A stretch of 50,363 bases of DNA from an uncultured Collinsella sp. (GTDB lineage: Bacteria; Actinomycetota; Coriobacteriia; Coriobacteriales; Coriobacteriaceae): NCBI GenBank assembly GCA_905209765.1, contig CAJLUE010000006.1, positions 1 to 50,363 of the forward strand, in the 5' to 3' direction. Below the pieces are notes generated by a model. That model was not told where the DNA came from, searched no databases, and saw only the letters and a list, made by a program, of their open reading frames with translations. The translations under genes were made by a program, and so were the position numbers. This document shows, piece by piece, positions 17,725 to 24,523 of this stretch (positions are counted from its first letter, which is position 1; every line of letters starts with the position of its first letter).

Positions 17725-18402
17725 ATGTCGCTGCGCGGTGGAATCGGTCTGCCCGAGCTTCCTATCAAGGATGGGCAGGAGTTTAGGCTCGGCATTATGG
17801 GTGGTACCTTTGACCCGATTCATTACGGGCACTTGGTTACCGCCGAGCAGGCGCGCGAGTCGCTCGACTTGGACGCCGTGCTCTTTATGCCGGCCGGCTC
17901 TCCCGCCTTTAAGCTCGACAAACCGGTGACGCCTGCCGAGGACCGTTATGCCATGACGGTCCTCGCCACCGCTGCGAATCCGGCTTTTTTGGCGAGCCGT
18001 TTCGAGATCGACCGTCCGGGCGTGACCTATACGGCCGATACGCTTCATGCCCTTCGCGACTTTTACCCGCCTCAGGTAAAGCTCTACTTTATTACGGGCG
18101 CCGATGCGATTATCGATATTGTGACCTGGCACAATGCTGGTGAGATTGCCGAACTGGCAACTTTTATTGCTGCGACGCGTCCCGGCTTTGATATCGATAC
18201 GGCGCGTGCCCGAATCAAAGAGTCGGGCCTGCCGTTTGACGTGCGTTATATCCAGATTCCGGCGCTGGCGATTAGCTCGACCAACATTCGTAAGCGAGTT
18301 GCCCGCGGCATGAGCGTGCGCTATCTTACGAGCGAGTCCGTGCTTGGCTATATTCGCAAACGCGGGCTGTATGCCGATCTGGGTCAAGAAGATTTTGAGT
18401 GA
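17725..18402 (+). CDS. nadD: Nicotinate-nucleotide adenylyltransferase
   Basis: 225 residues. Transfers AMP from ATP to nicotinate mononucleotide, giving deamido-NAD+ in NAD synthesis. Nucleotidyltransferase motifs: GGTFDPIHYGH at about 25-35 (ATP-binding HxGH variant HYGH) and ISSTNIR at 183-189. Residues 1-20 are an N-terminal extension rich in Gly/Leu. Only 3 nt separate it from obgE and 12 nt from yqeK, matching the common nadD-yqeK-rsfS operon. Confidence 0.97.
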   Translation: MSLRGGIGLPELPIKDGQEFRLGIMGGTFDPIHYGHLVTAEQARESLDLDAVLFMPAGSPAFKLDKPVTPAEDRYAMTVLATAANPAFLASRFEIDRPGVTYTADTLHALRDFYPPQVKLYFITGADAIIDIVTWHNAGEIAELATFIAATRPGFDIDTARARIKESGLPFDVRYIQIPALAISSTNIRKRVARGMSVRYLTSESVLGYIRKRGLYADLGQEDFE

Positions 18403-18414
18403 TGGGGGTCTACG

Positions 18415-19023
18415 TTGTCGGTAGAGGATCAGTTTGAGGGCGATGAGCGCGCGCTGCTCAAACGCATTCAAGAGCTGCTCGATGTGCGTATGAAGGATAA
18501 GCGTAAGCGCTATCTACATTCGCTGGGTGTTGCCGAGACCGCGCTTCATCTGGCCGAGGTGTATGGTGTCGACCGCTTTGATGCCGCCGCCGCTGGCCTG
18601 ATCCATGACTGGGATAAGGTACTCTCCGACGACGAGCTCGTGGCCCGTGCGTTGCACTACGGCATCAAGGTTGCCGGCTCTCCTTCGGCCGCGACACCGC
18701 TGCTGCATGGCCCGGTTGCCGCCTATGAGCTTCCGCAGCTTTTTCCCGAGCTGTCGCCGGCGGTCTTTCAGGCTGTCGACCGTCACACCGTGGGCGCCTG
18801 CGACATGACGCCGCTCGATATGGTGGTCTTTGTGGCCGATGCCATCGAACCTAACCGCCACGGCGATTATGCCCATGCGCTGCGCAAGATGGTGGGGAAG
18901 TCCTCGCTCGACGAATTGTTCTTCTCCTGTTTTGCGCAGGGTCTGGTCTATGTGATCCAGACCGGGCGCTATCTTTATCCCACGGCTATTACGATTTACA
19001 ACCATTACGCCCAGCTGCGCTAG
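18415..19023 (+). CDS. yqeK: HD-domain hydrolase YqeK (symmetrical Ap4A hydrolase type)
   Basis: 202 residues, TTG 18415. HD-superfamily metal ligands are visible: His in RYLHSLGVA, the HD pair in LIHDWDK, His in LLHGPVAAY, and Asp in VADAIEPNR. The YqeK family splits diadenosine tetraphosphate into two ADP. Its place between nadD and rsfS is the standard operon order. The first ~25 residues are an acidic extension before the HD core. Confidence 0.93.
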   Translation: MSVEDQFEGDERALLKRIQELLDVRMKDKRKRYLHSLGVAETALHLAEVYGVDRFDAAAAGLIHDWDKVLSDDELVARALHYGIKVAGSPSAATPLLHGPVAAYELPQLFPELSPAVFQAVDRHTVGACDMTPLDMVVFVADAIEPNRHGDYAHALRKMVGKSSLDELFFSCFAQGLVYVIQTGRYLYPTAITIYNHYAQLR

Positions 19024-19051
19024 CTCGGGTGCGTCTAGAAAGAGGTATTCC

Positions 19052-19507
19052 ATGGCCGACGAGACCATGACCGACGAGCAGATTCTTAAAGATGTGGAGC
19101 ACAAGAGCTTCGTTGCCACGTCCGACCGCACCGCAGCCTCGCTGTCCGCGAGCGGTGTCGCCGCCGAGGATGTCGCCCGCGCCGCCGCGCAGGCCGCCTA
19201 CGACAAGAAGGGCGAGGACGTGCAAGTGCTCGATCTGACCGAGCTTTCCGACGTGTGCGACTACTTTGTGCTCGCCACCGGTACCAACAACCGCCAGGTC
19301 GATTCTATCGTCGACGAGATCGAGGAGAAGGTTGCCGAGGCTTGCGGTGAGCACCCGTTCTCCATCGAGGGCCGCGAGCAGAAAACCTGGATGCTCATGG
19401 ACTACGGTTCGGTCGTTGTCCACGTCTTCACACCCGAGGCCCGCGACTTCTATCGTCTCGAGAAGCTCTGGGGCGACGCTCCCCAGCTCCCCCTCAACCT
19501 CCTCTAG
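19052..19507 (+). CDS. rsfS: Ribosomal silencing factor RsfS
   Basis: 151 residues, longer than the usual 105-120 because of an extra N-terminal region of about 40 residues. ATG 19052 has AAAGAGG 7 nt upstream, so the extension seems real. The core carries LDLTELSDVCDYFVLATGTNNRQVDSI and the conserved EGREQKTWMLMDYGSVVVHVF. Binds L14 and blocks subunit joining in starvation. Its stop codon TAG directly abuts the repeat at 19507. Confidence 0.96.
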   Translation: MADETMTDEQILKDVEHKSFVATSDRTAASLSASGVAAEDVARAAAQAAYDKKGEDVQVLDLTELSDVCDYFVLATGTNNRQVDSIVDEIEEKVAEACGEHPFSIEGREQKTWMLMDYGSVVVHVFTPEARDFYRLEKLWGDAPQLPLNLL

Positions 19508-19535
19508 TAGCTCATTTGAGACGGGGTTTAGCTAC
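19507..19535 (+). repeat. Single copy of the TAGCT...AGCTA gene-end repeat
   Basis: A 29-bp unit bounded by GTAGCT and AGCTAC, starting at the last base of the rsfS stop codon. Its inner sequence CATTTGAGACGGGG is a variant of AATTTGGGACGGGG found twice at 27527-27638. It appears as a half-element, without the second inverted copy. Confidence 0.75.
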
Positions 19536-19548
19536 CCTCACGCATATC

Positions 19549-19591
19549 GCCGGGCAGTTGCGGTTTTCCGCACCTGCCCGGCTTTCTTTTT
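19549..19591 (+). terminator. Intrinsic terminator after rsfS
   Basis: Arms 19549-19563 and 19568-19582 pair in 14 of 15 positions around a TTTT loop, followed by TTTCTTTTT. Ends the obgE-nadD-yqeK-rsfS transcript. dinB is convergent and ends at 19604; on its strand the hairpin has no T-tract. Confidence 0.85.
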
Positions 19592-19603
19592 GCCCAAAGG
19601 CGG

Positions 19604-20857
19604 TTAATCGTTGAAGCGGGATTGGCGGCCGAAGGATAGGGCGGTGTCGCCGAATTTGTCTCGGACGGCGTCGATGGCGACGGAGAGATCGCGGCGGTCG
19701 CTGGATTGGGCCCCGCGATCATCGACTTCGCAGAACAGGTCGGTCTGAATGCCGCCCTGATGGTTGAAGTCGCTCATACCTACACCTGCCAAGCGCACGT
19801 GCATACCTTCCTGCCAGATATTGTCGAGCAGCTCGAGCGCCGCGGCCACAAAGATATTCTCGTCGTCGGTGGGGTGGGGAAGTCGGCGCTGTGCCGTGCG
19901 TCCGCTGCCGTACGAATACTTGAGCTTAAGCGTTACCGTGGCACCCGTCAGTCCCTGGCGACGTAAGCGCCGTCCGACGGACTCGCCCAGCAGGGCGATC
20001 GCCGCCTCGATGTCTCCTCGCTCGGTCAGATCCCTCGCAAAGGTGCGCTCATTGCTTACCGACTTGACTTCACGTTCTTCGTCCAGGCTCGTGACTTCAG
20101 AAACCTCGAGTCCCAGCGCACGCTGACGCATGCGCTCGCCATTCACGCCAAAAATTGCAGCTAGGGTGGACTCTGGCGCGCGTGAAAGCTCGCCGAGCGT
20201 ATAGATGCGCATGCGACGCAGTCGTTCCTCGGCCGAACGCCCGATTCCGCTCATGGCGGACACGGGCAGCGCGGCCAAAAACCGCTGTTCCGTACCGGGG
20301 CGCACAATGGTCAGACCAAACGGCTTGTCGCGCTCGCTTGCGATTTTGGCCACGGTCTTGTTGCACCCAACGCCGATGGAGCACGTCACCCCCAGCGCCG
20401 CAACGCGGTCGCTTATACGCCGCGCAACCAGCAGCGGGTCTTCGGGTGCAAAGCGGCCCGGTGTGATATCGATAAAGGCCTCGTCGATGGACACGCGTTC
20501 AACGCGCGGGGTCTCGTCGGCGAGAATCGCCATGACCTGCGCGCTCACCTCACGGTAGCGATCAAAGTGTCCGTGCGTCCAAATGGCCTGCGGGCACAGG
20601 CGCCGCGCCTCGGCCGAGGCCATGGCAGAATGCACGCCAAAGCGACGTGCCTCATACGAACACGTGGACACGACGCCGCGTGACTCGGCGTCTCCGCCCA
20701 CGATGAGCGGCTTTCCGCGCCATTCGGGATGGTCGAGCATCTCCACACTCGCAAAAAATGCATCGAGGTCCATCAGGCCCACCGCCGGACCCGTCCAGGG
20801 CGGCGGAGTGACGCCCGCAGCATCCTCATAACCGTATGTATGTTCGCGTCTTTCCAT
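19604..20857 (-). CDS. dinB: DNA polymerase IV (Y-family, translesion)
   Basis: 417 residues, the only minus-strand gene. Copies damaged templates with low fidelity. Catalytic carboxylates are Asp30 in MDLDAFFASVE and Asp125-Glu126 in SIDEAF; the palm/fingers run to about 190, thumb and little finger follow. The start is uncertain: ATG 20857 has no ribosome site, but TATACT lies 6 nt upstream on this strand, which would make the mRNA nearly leaderless; ATG at residue 29 (MDLDAFF) is the alternative and gives the usual family start. The 28-residue extension looks unconserved. No SOS box was recognised. Confidence 0.95.
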   Translation of the reverse strand: MERREHTYGYEDAAGVTPPPWTGPAVGLMDLDAFFASVEMLDHPEWRGKPLIVGGDAESRGVVSTCSYEARRFGVHSAMASAEARRLCPQAIWTHGHFDRYREVSAQVMAILADETPRVERVSIDEAFIDITPGRFAPEDPLLVARRISDRVAALGVTCSIGVGCNKTVAKIASERDKPFGLTIVRPGTEQRFLAALPVSAMSGIGRSAEERLRRMRIYTLGELSRAPESTLAAIFGVNGERMRQRALGLEVSEVTSLDEEREVKSVSNERTFARDLTERGDIEAAIALLGESVGRRLRRQGLTGATVTLKLKYSYGSGRTAQRRLPHPTDDENIFVAAALELLDNIWQEGMHVRLAGVGMSDFNHQGGIQTDLFCEVDDRGAQSSDRRDLSVAIDAVRDKFGDTALSFGRQSRFND

Positions 20858-20973
20858 GTTATGAGTATACCGCGCAGCTCATGTGGGGTGCGTGGATGCG
20901 CTTGCAAATCGCGAATTCTTGTCTAAGATATGGATTTGCCCTCGATTACACCGAAGAAGTTGGTCTCACGGAC

Positions 20974-21002
20974 TTCACCTGCCCGCGTCGATGGCGTATT
21001 AT
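20974..21002 (+). promoter_or_regulatory. Candidate promoter for rpsP operon
   Basis: TTCACC (20974-20979, 4/6) and TATTAT (20997-21002, 5/6) with a 17-bp spacer, about 50 nt before the rpsP start. The rest of 20858-20973 shows no other feature. Confidence 0.45.
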
Positions 21003-21058
21003 GTTCAACTGTTTGTTTGTAGTTGCAGCCTAAAGCTGCTTGGTTGGAGGAGTTTCCT

Positions 21059-21400
21059 TTGGCAGTCAAGATTCGCCTTGCTCGTCACGGCGCTAAGAAG
21101 CGTCCGTACTACCGTGTCGTCGTCGCCGATTCCCGCGCCCCGCGTGACGGTCGTATCATCGAGGAGGTTGGCCGCTACAACCCGATGACCGCCCCCAAGA
21201 CCATCAACCTCGACCTCGAGAAGATTGCTGACTGGCAGTCCAAGGGCGCTCAGCTCACCGACGCCGTCGCCGCTCTGGTCAAGGCCGCTAACGAGGGTGA
21301 GAAGACCGAGACCGTCGTCAAGAAGTCCAAGAAGCAGCTCGCCAAAGAGGCCGAGGCCGCTAAGGCTGCCGCTGAGGCCGCTGAGGGCGCCGAGGAGTAA
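21059..21400 (+). CDS. rpsP: 30S ribosomal protein S16
   Basis: 113 residues. TTG 21059 is preceded by GGAGGAG (6-nt spacing) and gives the expected MAVKIRLARHGAKKRPYYRVVVADSR. Upstream in-frame ATG 21023 would place the ribosome site inside the gene. The S16 core ends at about residue 80; a tail of Lys then Ala/Glu repeats follows. First gene of rpsP-khpA-rimM-trmD-lepB. Confidence 0.98.
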   Translation: MAVKIRLARHGAKKRPYYRVVVADSRAPRDGRIIEEVGRYNPMTAPKTINLDLEKIADWQSKGAQLTDAVAALVKAANEGEKTETVVKKSKKQLAKEAEAAKAAAEAAEGAEE

Positions 21401-21403
21401 ATC

Positions 21404-21688
21404 GTGCCTGAGGTTGACGCTGCACAGCTCGAGGGTGAGGCAATGCTCTCAGATCGCATCGCCGATCTCGTCGAATATCTCGTTGTTCAGATCGTCGACG
21501 ACCCGGATTCCGTGAGCCTCGAGGTCATTGATGGTGACGACGCCTCTACGATTGAGGTTTCGGTTGCCGAGGATGACGTCGCTAAGGTCATCGGCCGTCG
21601 TGGCCGTACCATCAAGGCCATTCGCACGCTCGCCCGTGCACTGGCCGCTCGCCTCGACACTGCTGTCGAGGTAGAGGTTCTGGGCTAG
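21404..21688 (+). CDS. khpA: KH-domain RNA-binding protein KhpA (YlqC)
   Basis: 94 residues, GTG 21404, 3 nt after rpsP with the ribosome site GAGGAG in the end of rpsP. One type II KH domain with the GxxG loop in VIGRRGRTIKAIR. KhpA pairs with KhpB and affects cell-wall growth and RNA stability in Gram-positives. The first ~13 residues before MLSDRIADLVEYLV could be absent if ATG 21443 is used. Location between rpsP and rimM is the standard one. Confidence 0.93.
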   Translation: MPEVDAAQLEGEAMLSDRIADLVEYLVVQIVDDPDSVSLEVIDGDDASTIEVSVAEDDVAKVIGRRGRTIKAIRTLARALAARLDTAVEVEVLG

Positions 21689-21692
21689 GACC

Positions 21693-22214
21693 TTGAGGTC
21701 CCAGTACAAAAACATCGCCCGTGTGGTCAAGCCGCACGGAAGGAAGGGGGAGGTCCTCGCGCAGCCGCTGCGGGGGCTTCCTTCTGTATTGGAGCCGGGT
21801 ATGCGTGTCGCCTTGACGCCGCCGGCGCTCAAGCGCGACCGTTTTTGCACGGTCGTATCCGTCACCGATACGGGCGATGGCGATTTGGTCTCGTTTGAGG
21901 GCATAGACGACTTGACGGCCGCCGAGGGCATCACCGGATGCTACGTGCTGGCAAATCGTGACGACTTCGAGCTCGATTCGCTCGACGCCGCCTATACCGA
22001 CCTCATGGGTCGCGAGGTGATCGACGAGCGTTTTGGCTCGCTCGGCACGATTGTCGAGATCATGTCGACGCCCGCCAACGATGTTTGGGTTGTCGAGGGC
22101 GATCGGTACGGCGAGGTGCTGATTCCCGTGATCGAGCAGGTTGTGCTCGATCTTCCCGACACAGGAATAATTTCCGTCCACGTTATGGACGGCTTGATCG
22201 ATATGGACAAGTAG
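21693..22214 (+). CDS. rimM: 16S rRNA processing protein RimM
   Basis: 173 residues, TTG 21693, 4 nt after khpA. N-terminal RimM barrel (ARVVKPHGRKGEVLAQPL) and C-terminal PRC barrel (GREVIDERFGSLGTIVEI, ending in VLDLPDTGIISVHVMDGL). Binds S19 in 30S head assembly. The segment between the two barrels is standard in length. trmD follows after 10 nt. Confidence 0.96.
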   Translation: MRSQYKNIARVVKPHGRKGEVLAQPLRGLPSVLEPGMRVALTPPALKRDRFCTVVSVTDTGDGDLVSFEGIDDLTAAEGITGCYVLANRDDFELDSLDAAYTDLMGREVIDERFGSLGTIVEIMSTPANDVWVVEGDRYGEVLIPVIEQVVLDLPDTGIISVHVMDGLIDMDK

Positions 22215-22224
22215 GGAGGACAGC

Positions 22225-22983
22225 ATGCTGATTGAGACCCTTTCGGTCTTTCCCGAGATGTTTGAGCCCGTCATGTCCACGTCGATTTTGGGCCGTGCCC
22301 GCAAGGCCGGCCTTTTTGATTTTAAGGCGTATAACCTGCGCGACTGGACGCACGACCGCCATCGCACCGTCGATGACGAGCCATACGGCGGCGGGCAGGG
22401 CATGCTTATGAAGGTCGAGCCTATTGCTGAGGCAATCGAGGCTATTAGCTCCGAGGGTCCCAAGCCCACCGTGGTGTTCTTCACCCCCTGCGGCGAGCCC
22501 TTTACGCAGCATGTGGCCGAGCGCCTGCTCAAAAGCGAGCGCCTGCTGTTTGTGTGCAGCCGTTACGAGGGCGTCGACGAGCGCGCATATGCGTATGCCG
22601 ATGAGCGTCTGTCGATCGGCGATTACGTGCTCACGGGTGGCGAGCTGCCCGCTATGGTCGTGGCCGATGCCGTCGTACGGCTCATTCCCGGAGCCTTGGG
22701 CGACGAGATGAGCAATGTCGACGAGTCCTTCTCGACCGCCGAGGACGGTGGCCTGCTCGAGTACGCGCAGTACACCCGCCCCGCCGAGTTCAATGGCGAG
22801 GGCGTGCCTCCAGTGCTCGTGAGCGGCGACCACGCCAAGGTCGATGCCTGGCGTCGCAAAAACGCTATCGAGCGTACCTGTCGCTGGCGTCCCGATCTTA
22901 TCGAGACGGCACACCTTACGCCCGAGGAGCGCGCGTACGCGCAGGAGATCCTGGACGCTTCGTATTCGCAGAGCGAGGAGTGA
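22225..22983 (+). CDS. trmD: tRNA (guanine-37-N1)-methyltransferase
   Basis: 252 residues, ATG 22225 after GGGAGGA. SPOUT-class enzyme making m1G37 in tRNAs that read CNN codons, which prevents +1 frameshifts. Knot motifs: PYGGGQGMLMKVEP, CSRYEGVDERAYAYADERLSIGDYVLTGGELPA, and the C-terminal helical region with YTRPAEFNGEGVPPVLVSGDH. Its last codons contain the ribosome site of lepB. Confidence 0.98.
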   Translation: MLIETLSVFPEMFEPVMSTSILGRARKAGLFDFKAYNLRDWTHDRHRTVDDEPYGGGQGMLMKVEPIAEAIEAISSEGPKPTVVFFTPCGEPFTQHVAERLLKSERLLFVCSRYEGVDERAYAYADERLSIGDYVLTGGELPAMVVADAVVRLIPGALGDEMSNVDESFSTAEDGGLLEYAQYTRPAEFNGEGVPPVLVSGDHAKVDAWRRKNAIERTCRWRPDLIETAHLTPEERAYAQEILDASYSQSEE

Positions 22984-22985
22984 GA

Positions 22986-23549
22986 ATGGTTCCATCGCAG
23001 CATTCTGCCCTGAGGGGCGCCTTTGAGTGGATCGTAATCGTTGCGATCGCGCTCGCCGCCACCTTCGTGATTCGCACGTTTGTGGTCGAGCCCTTTGTGG
23101 TGCCCACCGGCTCCATGGAGTCCACGATCGAGATCGGCGATCAGATCCTGGCGCAAAAGGTGAGCCTTGAGCTCGGCCAGCCTGTCAAACAGGGCGATAT
23201 CGTGGTGTTCCACAACCCCGATGCCGCGTCCGAGCATGACGTGCTGGTAAAGCGCGTCATCGCCACGGCCGGCCAGACGGTCGACCTGCAGGACGGCAAG
23301 GTCGTCGTCGATGGCCAGGCACTCGACGAGGACTATACGACTGGCATGAGCTGGCCGCTTTCCGTCCAGGCGCCCGCTGCCCAGGTGAGCTATCCCTACA
23401 CCGTCCCTGACGACTGTGTGTGGGTGATGGGCGACAACCGCGAGAACTCTGCTGACTCCCGCTACTTTGGCCCGGTCGACCGCTCCGAATTGATCGCCGT
23501 GGCACTTGTGCGCTACTGGCCGCTCAACCGTATCGGCGCTATCAGCTAA
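22986..23549 (+). CDS. lepB: Signal peptidase I
   Basis: 187 residues. ATG 22986 chosen over GTG 22980, which would overlap the ribosome site GAGGAG. One membrane helix (about 14-32), catalytic Ser43 in PTGSMEST, general base Lys89 in VLVKRVIA, and the box GDNRENSADSRYFG. Cleaves Sec signal peptides outside the membrane; a natural client is the secreted protein at 30740. In Bacillus rplS follows trmD; here lepB takes that place and rplS sits 10 kb away. Confidence 0.97.
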   Translation: MVPSQHSALRGAFEWIVIVAIALAATFVIRTFVVEPFVVPTGSMESTIEIGDQILAQKVSLELGQPVKQGDIVVFHNPDAASEHDVLVKRVIATAGQTVDLQDGKVVVDGQALDEDYTTGMSWPLSVQAPAAQVSYPYTVPDDCVWVMGDNRENSADSRYFGPVDRSELIAVALVRYWPLNRIGAIS

Positions 23550-23608
23550 AAACCGCTATAGTACAGTACCTAACCGTGTAATCGTTTCGACGAGGGGATA
23601 TTAGAGGC

Positions 23609-24520
23609 ATGAACGCTTCATCGCTTTCCTTCCAAGACATCATCCTGCGCCTCCAGCAGTACTGGGGCGAGCAGGGCTGCGTCATTATGCAGCCCTATGA
23701 CTCCGAGGTCGGTGCCGGTACCTTCCATACCGCGACCACGCTGCGCTCGCTCGGTCCCGCCGAGTGGCGCACCTGCTATGCGCAGCCCTGCCGCCGTCCC
23801 GCCGATGGCCGCTACGGCGAGAACCCCAACCGCATGCAGCACTACTATCAGTTCCAGGTGCTCATCAAGCCCTCGCCGGTCAACGCCCAGGAGCTCTACC
23901 TGGGTTCGCTGGCCGCCATTGGCCTGGACCCCAACGACCATGACGTCCGCTTTGTCGAGGACGACTGGGAGAGCCCGACGCTCGGCGCCTGGGGTCTTGG
24001 CTGGGAGGTCTGGCTCAATGGCATGGAGGTCACGCAGTTTACGTACTTCCAGCAGGTGGGCGGCATCGAGGTCGACCCCGTGCCCGTCGAGATCACCTAT
24101 GGCCTGGAGCGTATCGCCATGTACGCTCAGGGCGTCAACTCGGTCTACGACCTGGTTTGGAGCTACCTGCCCGACGGCACGCCCATGACCTACGGCGACG
24201 TGTTCCTGGAGAACGAGCGCGAGTTCAGCGCCTACAACTTTGAGGTCGCCAACGTCGAGATGATGCGTCAGAAGTTTGACGACTACGAGGCCGAGTGCCA
24301 CTCCTGCCTGGAGCGCAAGCTGCCGCTGCCGGCATATGACTGCGTCATGAAGTGCAGCCATGCCTTCAACCTGCTCGATGCCCGCGGTGCGCTGTCCGCA
24401 GTCGAGCGCGCCAACTACATCCTGCGCGTCCGCGCCGTCGCCAAGGCGTGCTGCGAGGCCTATATGGCCGAGGTCGCCGGAATCAACGAGAATGCCGATC
24501 AGGAAGGCGAGGTGGCGTAA
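23609..24520 (+). CDS. glyQ: Glycyl-tRNA synthetase alpha subunit
   Basis: 303 residues. Catalytic subunit of the bacterial alpha2-beta2 GlyRS, which charges tRNA-Gly. Family landmarks: FQDIILRLQQYWGEQGCVIMQPYDSEVGAGTFH-type start, CYAQPCRRPADGRYGENPNR, and GMEVTQFTYFQQVGG. ATG 23609 follows GAGGGG/AGAGGC. TATAGT at 23557-23562 could be a -10, but no good -35 is seen. No T-box leader is recognisable in the 59-nt gap. Followed by glyS after 3 nt. Confidence 0.98.
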   Translation: MNASSLSFQDIILRLQQYWGEQGCVIMQPYDSEVGAGTFHTATTLRSLGPAEWRTCYAQPCRRPADGRYGENPNRMQHYYQFQVLIKPSPVNAQELYLGSLAAIGLDPNDHDVRFVEDDWESPTLGAWGLGWEVWLNGMEVTQFTYFQQVGGIEVDPVPVEITYGLERIAMYAQGVNSVYDLVWSYLPDGTPMTYGDVFLENEREFSAYNFEVANVEMMRQKFDDYEAECHSCLERKLPLPAYDCVMKCSHAFNLLDARGALSAVERANYILRVRAVAKACCEAYMAEVAGINENADQEGEVA

Positions 24521-24523
24521 GCC

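Noticed and set aside
16267..18471. 734-codon minus-strand frame opposite obgE and nadD
   Set aside because: Same cause: antisense to conserved genes, no ribosome site or motif.
19549..19591. Bidirectional terminator shared by rsfS and dinB
   Set aside because: The stem could form on both strands, but only the + strand has a following T-run.
23550..23608. T-box riboswitch upstream of glyQ
   Set aside because: The gap is only 59 nt and holds no stem I, T-box sequence or terminator.
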